The notes below the pieces were generated by a model that saw nothing but the letters and a program-made list of their open reading frames with translations, was not told the origin of the DNA and searched no databases. A stretch of DNA of 40,299 nt from Acidobacteriaceae bacterium (GTDB taxonomy: Bacteria; Acidobacteriota; Terriglobia; Terriglobales; Acidobacteriaceae), in NCBI GenBank assembly GCA_003164855.1, contig PLUI01000066.1, forward strand, positions 13,534 through 53,832, read 5' to 3'. Positions 8,597 to 18,171 of this stretch are shown here, one piece after another. Every line of letters begins with the position of its first letter. The first letter of the stretch is position 1. The translations under genes and the position numbers were made by a program.

Positions 8597-9847
8597 TCAA
8601 CTTTGCTTTGACACCGCCGCCGGCAGGCACTCCACCACCTCGGCATCGCTCAGCGTGTGGTCGCTCGCTTTCGCGCGCTGATAAATGCGGTCGACCAATT
8701 CGTCCGTCGCCGGAATGCCGCGCCGTTCCAGCCAGAACAAAACATTCGACTTTCCGCTCATCGGGCCGACATCAATGATCTGCTCCAGCCCAAACATGTG
8801 CGAGGGCACTCCCGAGTAAACCGTATTCGCCAGCTCGATATCGTTTTTCTTGAACGCCTTGATCACCGCCGCGGCATGTACTCCCGTGGCTGTGCGAAAC
8901 GCGTCCTCTCCCACCACCGGATAATTCGCCGGTATCGGCACGCCCGTGGCCCGCGACACCGCCTGGCAATACTGCTTCAGCTTGGTAAGATCCTGCTCGT
9001 CCCACGGCGTGATCCCCATCAGCTTCAGGTTCACCAACATCTGATCGATCTGCGTGTTCCCCACACGCTCGCCGATGCCGATGGCGCAGGCATGCACGCA
9101 ATTTGCGCCCGCGATCACCGCCGCCATCGAGTTGGTAATCGCCAGCCCGCGATCGCTGTGCCCGTGCCAATCCACGCGAATCTTTTCGCCGGAGGGTTTC
9201 ACTACTTCCTCAATCACGAACCGCACCAGCGCCAGCGCACCCATGGGCGTGGCGTGCCCGGCAGTGTCGCAGATAACGATGGCCCGCGCGCCGCAATTAA
9301 TCGCTGTCGAATACAGCCGCTTCACCGTCTCTGGATCGCAGCGGCTCGTATCCTCGGTCACATACATCGCGTCGAGACCGAGCGAAACCGCATACTTCAC
9401 CGCCTTCTCGGTGGTCCGCAAGAGAAAGTCGTCAGACCAGCCTTCCGTAAAACGGCGGATGGGGCTTGATCCAATGAACATGGCGGCCTCGATGCGCAGT
9501 CCCGTCTTTTGCACGATTTCGGCAATTGGACGAATATCGTTTTCGTGCGTGCGTGCCGCGCAGTTGGCGCGGATCTTCATCTTGTGCGCGACGATCTCCC
9601 GCGCCAGCGCCGTCACATGCTCCACCGCGCGCGCTCCCGCACCCGGCAATCCAAGATCGAGCGAGTCGATCCCCAAAGATTCCATCAGATGAAGAATCTC
9701 AATCTTCTCCGGGATCGAGGGATCGCGCACCGAGGGCGACTGCAGCCCATCGCGCAGACTTTCATCATTGAGCAGCACCGGCCCCGGCGGTTTCAGTCCC
9801 GGCGGATAATTCTTGTTCCAGTCGTAGATCAGTTCGGAAGTGTTCAT
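8597..9847 (-). CDS. 2-isopropylmalate synthase-like / HMGL-like condensing enzyme without LeuA C-terminal regulatory domain
   Basis: LLNDESLRDGLQSPSV, DTSRCDPETV, DWHGHSDRGLA, GIGERVGNTQID and FRTATGVHAAAV motifs; about 416 aa. Confidence 0.8.
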   Translation of the reverse strand: MNTSELIYDWNKNYPPGLKPPGPVLLNDESLRDGLQSPSVRDPSIPEKIEILHLMESLGIDSLDLGLPGAGARAVEHVTALAREIVAHKMKIRANCAARTHENDIRPIAEIVQKTGLRIEAAMFIGSSPIRRFTEGWSDDFLLRTTEKAVKYAVSLGLDAMYVTEDTSRCDPETVKRLYSTAINCGARAIVICDTAGHATPMGALALVRFVIEEVVKPSGEKIRVDWHGHSDRGLAITNSMAAVIAGANCVHACAIGIGERVGNTQIDQMLVNLKLMGITPWDEQDLTKLKQYCQAVSRATGVPIPANYPVVGEDAFRTATGVHAAAVIKAFKKNDIELANTVYSGVPSHMFGLEQIIDVGPMSGKSNVLFWLERRGIPATDELVDRIYQRAKASDHTLSDAEVVECLPAAVSKQS

Positions 9848-9862
9848 GGAAGAAAGTTGCGA

Positions 9863-9920
9863 GTACCCAGTAGCAAGCAATTTTGCAGTTGCTCGATACC
9901 AGGCACTAGGTACTGGGTAC
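9863..9920. repeat. Inverted repeat GTACCCAGTA ... TACTGGGTAC
   Basis: 10-bp perfect arms (9863-9872, 9911-9920) enclosing AGCAA...TTGCT; right arm overlaps the 3' end of the 9906-10265 CDS. Confidence 0.6.
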
Positions 9921-10265
9921 TTTTTCCTTCGGCGGCAGGGTCAACCCGAAAACCGAAATCATTCCTTGCCCCGCCACGTTCACTTTCGCTTCCGCCGGAT
10001 TCGGCAAATACAGCGTCTGGCAATGCTCGCAGCGGTAAACCTCGGCGTCAGGTCCCCAGGCTTTTTCCGCGTCGCCACAAGCCTGCTCAATCACGTCCTC
10101 GGAGTAGAACCAGCGTTTCAAGTGGCCGCCACAGAATTTGCCTTTTTCGTTTTTCTCGTTGCAGGCGCGCTGCCCGGCCTTCTTGATTTTGACTTTATGA
10201 TGCGGAAGCTGCGCCGGAGTTTGCGGACTCGAAGTAGTGATTTCGCCAGTCGCCAAAGGACTCAC
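9906..10265 (-). CDS. Hypothetical small Cys-rich (zinc-ribbon-like) protein
   Basis: ACNEKNEKGKFCGGHLKRW ... QACGDAEKAW ... YRCEHCQTLYLP; compact ORF upstream of the LeuA-like gene on the same strand. Confidence 0.6.
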   Translation of the reverse strand: MSPLATGEITTSSPQTPAQLPHHKVKIKKAGQRACNEKNEKGKFCGGHLKRWFYSEDVIEQACGDAEKAWGPDAEVYRCEHCQTLYLPNPAEAKVNVAGQGMISVFGLTLPPKEKVPST

Positions 10266-10398
10266 CCTCGTTCATGCGGCGCTCGCGCCGCCGGATTCGG
10301 CCCTACGAGCGTCATTGTACTCGAAGCCGAAAGACGAGCCCAAGCCCGCGATGTCGTATGCTAGGCGTTATTCTCGTGACCGGCAATCGAATGCCAGA

Positions 10399-10929
10399 AT
10401 GAACAATCCTATGAACCGTTCGATGTTCCACAAAATGTTCCGCCCGAAAAGAGCTTTCCTGATTTGCGCAGCAACCCTGATCCCGCTCGGATTTCTTCTG
10501 AGCCCGCTCCACGCCCAAACCCCGCGCAGGCAGAGCGACAGTTTCACCAATATTCAACAGGAACTGGTCCGCACCGAGATCGGGTTCTTCGAAGCCTGGA
10601 AGATGAAGGACCAAGCCTACTTCCGCGAACACATCGCCGAGAACGGAGTCTTCTGGAGCGACGCCGGCACTTTTTCGCGCGACCAGCAATTGCAGGAGCA
10701 GGAATCGTCCGCGAAAGTTTGCAAGGTGGATGGCTATGGCCTTTCCGACTTCGGAGTACTGCCGCTCACCGATGGCGCGTACTTGCTCACTTATAAAGCC
10801 GAGCAATATGCCGTCTGCAACGGAGAAAAAGTTCCGGTTCACATGAACGGCAGCTCGATTTACCTTCTCAAGGCGGGCCGTTGGCAGGCAATCTATCGCG
10901 CGCAGGTTCCGCTTAAAAATCAAAGTTGA
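10399..10929 (+). CDS. Secreted DUF4440/SnoaL-like (NTF2-fold) protein
   Basis: Signal peptide FLICAATLIPLGFLLSPLHAQ; IQQELVRTEIGFFEAWKMKDQAYFREHIAENGVFWSDAG typical of DUF4440. Confidence 0.7.
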   Translation: MNNPMNRSMFHKMFRPKRAFLICAATLIPLGFLLSPLHAQTPRRQSDSFTNIQQELVRTEIGFFEAWKMKDQAYFREHIAENGVFWSDAGTFSRDQQLQEQESSAKVCKVDGYGLSDFGVLPLTDGAYLLTYKAEQYAVCNGEKVPVHMNGSSIYLLKAGRWQAIYRAQVPLKNQS

Positions 10930-10951
10930 ATAATTCGGGCTGAGGATATTC

Positions 10952-11512
10952 ATGATCACAATTGTTTCGGGATTGCCGCGCTCTGGCACTTCGCTCATGA
11001 TGCAGATGCTGGCCGCAGGAGGGCTGCCTGTGCTCTCCGATGGCGAACGCCGGGCTGACGTGGATAATCCGCGCGGCTATCTCGAGTGGGAACGCATCAA
11101 ACAACTCCCTAAAGATCCTGGTTGCATTGCCGAAGCCGAAGGTAAGGTTGTGAAAGTGATTTCGCTGCTTCTGCTTTCACTTCCTGAGGGACACGAGTAT
11201 CGCGTTATTTTTATGCAGAGACCTCTTGCAGAAGTGCTGGCATCGCAAGATGTGATGATGCGCAATCGGGGCACGGCAAAAGCCGCCGACACCTCGATCA
11301 TTTCCGCAGCATTCGAGAAAAACCTGAGGGCGGTTGATGCATGGCTGGACAGCAAGGCCTACATCAAAACTCTGCGCGTCCCTTACCACGATGTATTGCG
11401 TGATGCGAAAACGGTCGCGGAGAAACTTATCAGCTTCCTGGGGATCAAACTGGATGCGCACGCCATGTCGCAACAAGTCGACGACACTCTTTATCGCAAT
11501 CGCTCAAAATAG
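10952..11512 (+). CDS. Sulfotransferase-family protein
   Basis: 5'-PSB-like P-loop IVSGLPRSGTSLMMQML; VIFMQRPLAEVLASQ. Confidence 0.75.
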   Translation: MITIVSGLPRSGTSLMMQMLAAGGLPVLSDGERRADVDNPRGYLEWERIKQLPKDPGCIAEAEGKVVKVISLLLLSLPEGHEYRVIFMQRPLAEVLASQDVMMRNRGTAKAADTSIISAAFEKNLRAVDAWLDSKAYIKTLRVPYHDVLRDAKTVAEKLISFLGIKLDAHAMSQQVDDTLYRNRSK

Positions 11513-11519
11513 TTTGCGA

Positions 11520-12011
11520 TCAAAACTCCCGCTTCGGCGACACTTGCTCAGCTCCAACGCGGCCCACGACCACCTCGGCATCGAAATAACTTTCGCCGCG
11601 GACCGGACCTCCAGCCATCCGGCGAAGCGTCGCAATCTGTCCAACGTGCGTCAAGGCGTCGGCCACCGGGCCCTGCAAGAGCTTTTCCGGCGTAGTGTGC
11701 AGCCCCTCGGAAGATGCCAGATAGTCGTCGAACTTCTTCAAAGCCGCAAAAAATCGTTCGATTTCTTTTTCCCAAGGCAACGGACTGGAATCCTTCCAAG
11801 TCCGATTGCCGCCCGCGATCGAGAGCGCCCAGTCGAATAGATCGCCGATGTGGGCCAGAATCTGTCCGGGTGTGCGCACGCCTTCGGCTGCCCGGAAATT
11901 GGCGAAATCGGCAGGTGCAGTACGAATCGCTTTGCCTCCGCGATAAGCCACCGCAGCCAAAGCGTGGCGCAGCAAATCGCGTTTAGGATCTGAGCTCGAA
12001 GTGGTGTTCAT
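11520..12011 (-). CDS. DinB-family protein
   Basis: RTPGQILAHIGDLFDWAL ... DALTHVGQIATLRRMAGGPV; start MNTTSSSDPK. Confidence 0.75.
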   Translation of the reverse strand: MNTTSSSDPKRDLLRHALAAVAYRGGKAIRTAPADFANFRAAEGVRTPGQILAHIGDLFDWALSIAGGNRTWKDSSPLPWEKEIERFFAALKKFDDYLASSEGLHTTPEKLLQGPVADALTHVGQIATLRRMAGGPVRGESYFDAEVVVGRVGAEQVSPKREF

Positions 12012-12089
12012 GGACACAAGATACACTTGATGCCAGCTTAACGAAAAGGAGACAACGGAAAGAAGACAGCAAAAAGGAGACGAAAAAGC

Positions 12090-12455
12090 ATGCCGAAAGA
12101 TGCCGCACAGCCTGGCTCGGTCAGCCGCGAGAACGCGCAACATTACCGTTGGGGAAGCGACTGCGACGGCTGGCATCTGGTGACAGATGAAAACCTTAGC
12201 GTGATTGAAGAGCTCATTCCCCCAGGCGGGTGTGAAGTCCGCCATCATCACCAGAAAGCACAGCAGTTTTTCTACATTCTTTCGGGCGAGGTGATGATGG
12301 AAGTGGAGGGGCGCAACACACTACTTCGCGCCGGCAGCGGAATCCGCGTCCTACCGGGAGCGCGTCACCAGATCAGCAATCCATCCTCCGGCCCTGTGCG
12401 GTTTCTCGTAATCTCACAGCCGCCCAGCCACGGCGACCGAGTTACGGAATCATGA
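12090..12455 (+). CDS. Cupin-domain protein
   Basis: PPGGCEVRHHHQKAQQFFYILSGEVMMEVEG ... LPGARHQISNPSSGPVRFLVIS. Confidence 0.85.
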   Translation: MPKDAAQPGSVSRENAQHYRWGSDCDGWHLVTDENLSVIEELIPPGGCEVRHHHQKAQQFFYILSGEVMMEVEGRNTLLRAGSGIRVLPGARHQISNPSSGPVRFLVISQPPSHGDRVTES

Positions 12456-13154
12456 TCAGGCGACTGAGTCCGCGACTACTTCCGCCGGTTCGCTCATCAA
12501 CAGGTCGGTGAAAACAAATCCATCGCGGGTCACTGTCTCTCCGTTTTGTACTGGGATCCCATGCATAAACATGGGACCGTCATACACAAAAGTATGAAAC
12601 TCGCCATTTTCTCCGCAAGGATCGATTCCAGGTGGAAATTCATCAACCAGTTTTGCATTCAGATCTCGTCCGGCGAACGAGGCGGGTATTTTTCTGGGAT
12701 CGAGACAGACGATTCGACTCCGCACTCCGCCGGCCCACATGTCACGTATTAACTGCCGGGTATCGAGCTTCCACACGGGAAACACGGGAGTGAGACCAAT
12801 TCCACGCATGCGGTCTTCTCGGTACTGCCTCACGTCCTCGAGGAAGAGATCACCAAAGGCAACGGCTTCTATTCCGGCATCGATCGCTTTGGCGCAGGCT
12901 GCGCGCATCGCGTCTTCGTATTCTGGATTGGAACAGGGCCACGGCAGTGGAACCTTCCACAACGGAAGTCCGGCAGCGTCGGCCTGGGCTTCGACCAATT
13001 CACGGCGAACCCCGTGCATCGCAACCCGGTCGAAGCTGGAGTTGATCGTGGTCAGAAGGCCAACGATTTCGTATTCATTCGATTGACGTAAAACCTGGAG
13101 CGTCCACGCGCTGTCTTTGCCGCTGCTCCAGGATACGAGCGCTTTTTTTCTCAA
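12456..13154 (-). CDS. Diphthine-ammonia ligase-family (Dph6/MJ0570-like) ATP pyrophosphatase
   Basis: SWSSGKDSAW PP-loop; GDLFLEDVRQYREDRM; DPCGENGEFHTFVYDGPMF motif. Confidence 0.85.
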   Translation of the reverse strand: MRKKALVSWSSGKDSAWTLQVLRQSNEYEIVGLLTTINSSFDRVAMHGVRRELVEAQADAAGLPLWKVPLPWPCSNPEYEDAMRAACAKAIDAGIEAVAFGDLFLEDVRQYREDRMRGIGLTPVFPVWKLDTRQLIRDMWAGGVRSRIVCLDPRKIPASFAGRDLNAKLVDEFPPGIDPCGENGEFHTFVYDGPMFMHGIPVQNGETVTRDGFVFTDLLMSEPAEVVADSVA

Positions 13155-13170
13155 GTCCGTTTCATTCCTT

Positions 13171-14781
13171 TCACAATCGCTTCCGCCGCATCACGCCGGC
13201 AGCGTGCAACGCTCCGCGCAGGCGTGCGCCCCATCCGCGAGCAAACTGCATATCCAGGAATCCTTCCATCTGCTGCGCGAAATTCGCGCCATATCCATAC
13301 CACCAAACTTTTTTCATCGAAGGCATCAGGTCCACATCGAGATACTTTAGCCGGACCATCTCTTCCAATCCAAAACGACCGTGGGCGCGGCCAATGCCAC
13401 TTGACTTGCAGCCGCCGTGCGGCGCCTCGCTGATACCGAAACACGAAACCACATCGTTCACCATGACCGTGCCGGCCTGAATGCGCCGCGCTAGCCGTTC
13501 TCCGCGGGCGTTGTCGCGGGTCCACACACACGCCGCCAAGCCAAACTCGGAATCGTTCGCCAACCGTACCGCTTCATCGTCTGTGTCGAACGCCACGACG
13601 GGCAGCACCGGACCAAATGTTTCCTCGCGCATGATGCGCATTTCATGGGTCACGTCCGCCAGCACGGTGGGTTGATAAAAGTTCGTTCCGAGTTGCGGTA
13701 ACCGCGAGCCTCCAGCCAGAACCCGCGCCCCGCGGGCCAATGCATCTTCCACGTGCGCTTCCACAATTTGAAGCTGGCGCTTGTGGATCATCGGTCCTAC
13801 ATCAGTGTCACGATCCAGACCACGGCCAACACGCAGCCTCTTCACCTTCTCCGCACATGCGTTCAAAAAAGCTTCATACAGGCTGCGATGCACGTAGCAG
13901 CGCTCTACTGACAAACAGGTTTGCCCGGCATTCACGAAGGCTCCCCAAACCGCCGCGCTCGAAGCTACGTCTACGTCGGCATCCTCCAGCACCAGCATGG
14001 GATCTTTGCCGCCCAACTCCAGCACTACAGGCAGCAATCGTTCCGCCGCAGCCATGGCAATACGCTTTCCTGTTGCCACGCTGCCCGTGAACACCAGTTT
14101 GTCGATCGGCGAATGGATCAGCGCAGCGCCCGTCGCGCCGTCACCCACCACAACCTGAAAAATATCCCTCGGCACGCCCGCCGCGTGCAGGAGGGATTTC
14201 AGTTCCAACGCTACCAGAGAGGTGAATTCCGAAGGCTTCAGCACCACCGCGTTGCCGGCCACTAGAGCCGCCAGCGTCTCCGTCGCGGGAATGGAAAATG
14301 GATAATTCCACGGCGAAATAATTCCGACAATGCCATAAGGTTCTCGCACCAGCCGCCCGCTCTTGAGTTTGGTCGCAAGATTTCCATGAGGCAGCGGTTC
14401 GTCGCGCAGCAGGTGGTAGGCGTAGTCGATCAGGAATCGCGCCGCATCGAGCACCACCAATATTTCGGTGGTCAAAGCTTCCGCGACAGGCTTGCCGGCC
14501 TCGCGCGTGATGGCCTCGGCGATCGCGGATCTTTTTCCCTGCAGCTTGTACTGAAACTCGCGCAGCAGCGCGATCCGCTTGCGCACGCCAACTTCAGCCC
14601 ATTCCACCTGCGCCGCCCGCGCCCGCGCCACCGCTGCCAGCACCTCGTCCGCGCCCGCACATTCCAACTCGCGCAGAACTTCGCCGGTTGCCGGATTCAC
14701 CGACGAAATCTTTCGCGCTGCGATTTGTAGGTCAGTGGCCATTTCTGAAAGCTTGCTCCCAATTTCGACTAGCAGCGTCAA
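13171..14781 (-). CDS. NAD(P)-dependent aldehyde dehydrogenase
   Basis: SPWNYPFSIP, VFTGSVATGKRIA, LELGGKDPMLVLEDAD, NAGQTCLSVERCYV, EETFGPVLPV. Alternative start MATDLQIAA at 14742. Confidence 0.92.
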   Translation of the reverse strand: MTLLVEIGSKLSEMATDLQIAARKISSVNPATGEVLRELECAGADEVLAAVARARAAQVEWAEVGVRKRIALLREFQYKLQGKRSAIAEAITREAGKPVAEALTTEILVVLDAARFLIDYAYHLLRDEPLPHGNLATKLKSGRLVREPYGIVGIISPWNYPFSIPATETLAALVAGNAVVLKPSEFTSLVALELKSLLHAAGVPRDIFQVVVGDGATGAALIHSPIDKLVFTGSVATGKRIAMAAAERLLPVVLELGGKDPMLVLEDADVDVASSAAVWGAFVNAGQTCLSVERCYVHRSLYEAFLNACAEKVKRLRVGRGLDRDTDVGPMIHKRQLQIVEAHVEDALARGARVLAGGSRLPQLGTNFYQPTVLADVTHEMRIMREETFGPVLPVVAFDTDDEAVRLANDSEFGLAACVWTRDNARGERLARRIQAGTVMVNDVVSCFGISEAPHGGCKSSGIGRAHGRFGLEEMVRLKYLDVDLMPSMKKVWWYGYGANFAQQMEGFLDMQFARGWGARLRGALHAAGVMRRKRL

Positions 14782-15539
14782 TACTCCACATTCACCAAAT
14801 ACAACCCACTAGCCGGCGCAGTCGCTCCCGCAGCCGACCGGTTACGCGCCTCCAATATGCGCGTCAGATCAGCGGGTTGCAGCGTTCCCTTCCCCACCAG
14901 AATAAACGTGCCCACCAGATTTCTCACCATGTGGTGCAGAAAGCCGGATCCCCTCACCGTGTAGACGAACTCTTCCCCACGCCGATCCCAGTTGGAGGAA
15001 AAAATGCGCCGTAGGTTGCTGGGAGGCGACACCGGCACGCCTTCGTGTCCCCGCTCGGGATCCACCGCGGCAAAGGAAGTGAAATCGTGCTCGCCCTCCA
15101 TCAGTTCCGCCGCCCGGACCATTGCCGGCTCATCCAAAGGATAGGGATAATGCCACACATACCTTGCCAGGAACGGCGGACAAATCGCAGCGCGATAGAT
15201 CCGGTAGCGATAAGTCTTCGCGCGCGCCGAATGCCGCGCATGGAAATCCGCCGCAGCTTCCGTTACCTCCAGAACCCTCACCGACGCCGGCAAAGCATCA
15301 TTCAGCGCTTTCACAAAATTCACCGTGGGGACGGAAGACTCCGTGACAAATGTCACAACCTGCGCCAGCGCGTGCACGCCCGCGTCGGTTCGGCCGGAAC
15401 CTTGCGGCAATACCTTTTCGCCGGTGACTCGTCCAATGGCTGAGGCAAGCGTGCCCTGCACGGTCGCAGCGTCGGGCTGCACTTGCCAGCCGGCGAATTC
15501 CGAGCCGTCATAGGAGAGAATCAGTTTGAGATTGCGCAT
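14778..15539 (-). CDS. truA: tRNA pseudouridine synthase A
   Basis: LILSYDGSEFAGWQVQPDAATVQG, GSGRTDAGVHALAQV, RYRI, FLHHMVRNLVGT; 4-nt overlap with the downstream ALDH start. Confidence 0.93.
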   Translation of the reverse strand: MRNLKLILSYDGSEFAGWQVQPDAATVQGTLASAIGRVTGEKVLPQGSGRTDAGVHALAQVVTFVTESSVPTVNFVKALNDALPASVRVLEVTEAAADFHARHSARAKTYRYRIYRAAICPPFLARYVWHYPYPLDEPAMVRAAELMEGEHDFTSFAAVDPERGHEGVPVSPPSNLRRIFSSNWDRRGEEFVYTVRGSGFLHHMVRNLVGTFILVGKGTLQPADLTRILEARNRSAAGATAPASGLYLVNVEY

Positions 15540-15964
15540 GCGATCTTTCGAGTCCCACCGAGGCACGGGGTCATCCAAAGCTTTTCATGGATTCAACTCT
15601 GCGCGCTTCCCATTTCCGCATGGTGTGCCCTATGCCGAGCACTTTACCAGTTTCAACATCGGATATACTGTTGCGTTTCACCAACTTTCACTCGGGTACG
15701 GGATTTTCGCGCAGCCTGTTCCACGCAGAAAGCAGCCGCCAGAAAGACCGAATTGCAATTGCAAAACGCTTCGACGCACCTTTCCAGAGCATTCGTTCTT
15801 TTCAGGGAGTCTTTTTCAGGAACTTGGATACCTGGGATTGCGTACTACCTTCTGAGCGGAGCTTTCATTGGAGCGGAGCGTCAGATGATAACCGGCTCCT
15901 TATTGCAGCACGATCTTAACGAATCAGATTCTTAGCATCAGTTCTCAGGAACGGAGATGAGTAA

Positions 15965-18052
15965 ATGCCATTCGCACGCATAGCCTCCAACATCCGGCTG
16001 GCCTTGGCCGCAGCTTTATTTGGGACGCTGGCGCTCGCAGCGTGGGCTCAGGAACCACCCGCCGCGCCCACGCCCCAGAATACGCCGGAGGCGCGGCCTC
16101 TGCCCATGCTGAACTACTCCCAGCCCGCATCGCATTTTCCTAATCCGGTAGCACCCTACACGCCGCGGCACGTGGCCGCGCCCAATCTGGCCAACACGGC
16201 GCGCATCGATTCTCTAATGCACGATGGCAAACTTTATCTCTCGCTTAATGACGCCATCGCTTTAGCGCTCGAAAATAATCTTGACGTCGCCATCGCCCGC
16301 TACAACCTGAACATCGCCGATACTGACGTGCTGCGCGCCAGAGCCGGCGCTCCCATTCTCGGCGTCAATGCTGGAGTGGTGCAGAATACTCCAGGCGGCG
16401 GCGTCGGGGGTATAGGCGCGAGCGCAGGAGTTTCCACTGGCGGCACCAGCCTGGGCGCGGGCGGCATCGGCGCCGGAACCAACGGCTTGGTAAGTTCCAC
16501 GCTTGGCTTGGGACCACAAATCACCAGCTTCGATCCGGTCATCACCGGGACATTACAGGACGATCACTTAAGCCAGACAGCCACCAGCCTCTTTCAAGGC
16601 GTTCTCCCCAACACCAGCCTGGTTCAGAATACTGGAACGGTCGACTTCGCTTACAACCAGGCCTTCCATTGGGGTATGAATCTTTCGGTGGGCTTCAATA
16701 ACACGCGACAGACCACGAATAGCTTCTTCTCCAGCGTGAGCCCGGCTCTGAACTCCAACTTCAAAGCTACGATCACCCAACCGATTCTTCAGGGTTTCGG
16801 ATTCGCCGCGAATACGCGCTTTATTCGTATCGCCAGGAACAACCGCGAACTGACCGACGTGGCCTTCCGTCTACAGATCATTGACTCGGTGGACCAGATC
16901 GAAAACATCTACTGGGATCTGGTTTACGCCTACGAAAACGCCCGCGTGCAAAACGAATCGCTGGCCTTCGCGCAGAAAACTCTGTCGGATACCAAGAAAC
17001 AGGTCGAGATCGGTAGCTTAGCCCCGATCGAGACGGTTCGTGCTCAAAGCACCGTCGCTCAGGATCAACGGTTGGTAACCACGGCGCAAACCAATCTGCA
17101 GCTTGAGCAGCTGTTGATGAAGAACGCGCTGACCCGAAGTTTGAAAGATCCCGTGCTCGCGACCGCCGAAGTCATCCCCACCTCTACGATGGAAATTCCC
17201 GCGCAGGAAGAGGTTGTGCCCACCGAAGATTTGATTAACGATGCGCTACGCCATCGCGCCGAATTGGTTGAAACCCGTATCGACTTGAACAGCCGCGATT
17301 TGAGCAACAAAGCAGTTCGAAGCGCTCTGCTGCCTACACTCAACCTGTTCGGCTATTACGGTGGCGCAGGCGTTGGCGGGAACCAGAATCCGATCAACAC
17401 TTGTGCCTTGGATCCTGTCCCCGCCTTCGGCTGCGCCGCTCCAGGCCCCCTCAGTCCCACGAACCCAGAGCCATTCTTTCCTACAACCCCTATCGGACCC
17501 ACGCTCAATGAATTAGTGAACTCGACGAACCCCGACAAAGGGATCGGCCTGACGCTGAATATTCCCATCCGTAACCGCGCCGCCCAGGCCGTGCAGATCC
17601 GTTCGGAATTGGAATACCGGCAGGCTCAGATGCGCCAGCAACAGATCGAAAACCAGGTCAGCATCGAAGTCCGCAGCGCGCAATATACCGTGCAACAGAA
17701 CCGCGCCAGCGTGGACTCCGCCAAAGCCGCTCTCGACCTGGCCCGCCAGTCGCTTGACGCTGAACAGAAAAAGTATCAGTTTGGCACTTCCACCACAACG
17801 CTGGTGCTGCAGTATCAGAGTGAGCTGGCGACCGCCCAATCTACTCTGGTGAATGCTACTGTTGCCTATGAAAAGTCGCGCATCGAGCTCGACCGCGCTA
17901 CCGGAACGCTGCTCGACCACAACGGCATCAGCGTAGATGATGCCGCCCGCGGCCAGGTCACGCGTATGCCCAACGTGCCTTATATCGCTCCGCGCAAGGA
18001 GTTGCCATCGGTCGCGCAACCCGCGCCGCAGGCGACTGTTGCACCTCAGTAG
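15965..18052 (+). CDS. TolC-family outer-membrane protein, paralogue 1
   Basis: Signal peptide; LALENNLDVAIARYNLNIADTDVLRARAG; coiled-coil repeats; RIELDRATGTLLDHNGI; Gly-rich insertion NTPGGGVGGIGASAGVSTGG. Confidence 0.88.
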   Translation: MPFARIASNIRLALAAALFGTLALAAWAQEPPAAPTPQNTPEARPLPMLNYSQPASHFPNPVAPYTPRHVAAPNLANTARIDSLMHDGKLYLSLNDAIALALENNLDVAIARYNLNIADTDVLRARAGAPILGVNAGVVQNTPGGGVGGIGASAGVSTGGTSLGAGGIGAGTNGLVSSTLGLGPQITSFDPVITGTLQDDHLSQTATSLFQGVLPNTSLVQNTGTVDFAYNQAFHWGMNLSVGFNNTRQTTNSFFSSVSPALNSNFKATITQPILQGFGFAANTRFIRIARNNRELTDVAFRLQIIDSVDQIENIYWDLVYAYENARVQNESLAFAQKTLSDTKKQVEIGSLAPIETVRAQSTVAQDQRLVTTAQTNLQLEQLLMKNALTRSLKDPVLATAEVIPTSTMEIPAQEEVVPTEDLINDALRHRAELVETRIDLNSRDLSNKAVRSALLPTLNLFGYYGGAGVGGNQNPINTCALDPVPAFGCAAPGPLSPTNPEPFFPTTPIGPTLNELVNSTNPDKGIGLTLNIPIRNRAAQAVQIRSELEYRQAQMRQQQIENQVSIEVRSAQYTVQQNRASVDSAKAALDLARQSLDAEQKKYQFGTSTTTLVLQYQSELATAQSTLVNATVAYEKSRIELDRATGTLLDHNGISVDDAARGQVTRMPNVPYIAPRKELPSVAQPAPQATVAPQ

Positions 18053-18069
18053 GCAGCCCGAGAAAAAGC

Positions 18070-18098
18070 GGGCGCGGTTACTCGCCGCGCCTCATTTC
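18070..18098 (+). terminator. Weak candidate terminator after the first TolC gene
   Basis: GGCGCGG-TTACTCG-CCGCGCC followed by the T-rich CATTTCTTTTTC. Confidence 0.45.
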
Positions 18099-18131
18099 TT
18101 TTTCTTTTCTGACAAATCTTTACAACGGCCA

Positions 18132-18157
18132 CCCGCTTTATCCCGCTCCATCCCGCT
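18132..18157 (+). repeat. Three CCCGCT hexamers at exact 10-bp spacing
   Basis: CCCGCT-TTAT-CCCGCT-CCAT-CCCGCT at 18132, 18142, 18152. Confidence 0.7.
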
Positions 18158-18171
18158 AAGATGGTGTGACG

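Noticed and set aside
15640-15670. TTTACC-N-TATACT as a sigma-70 promoter for the first TolC gene
   Set aside because: Weak -35 match and about 300 nt from the start codon; not distinguishable from chance by eye.
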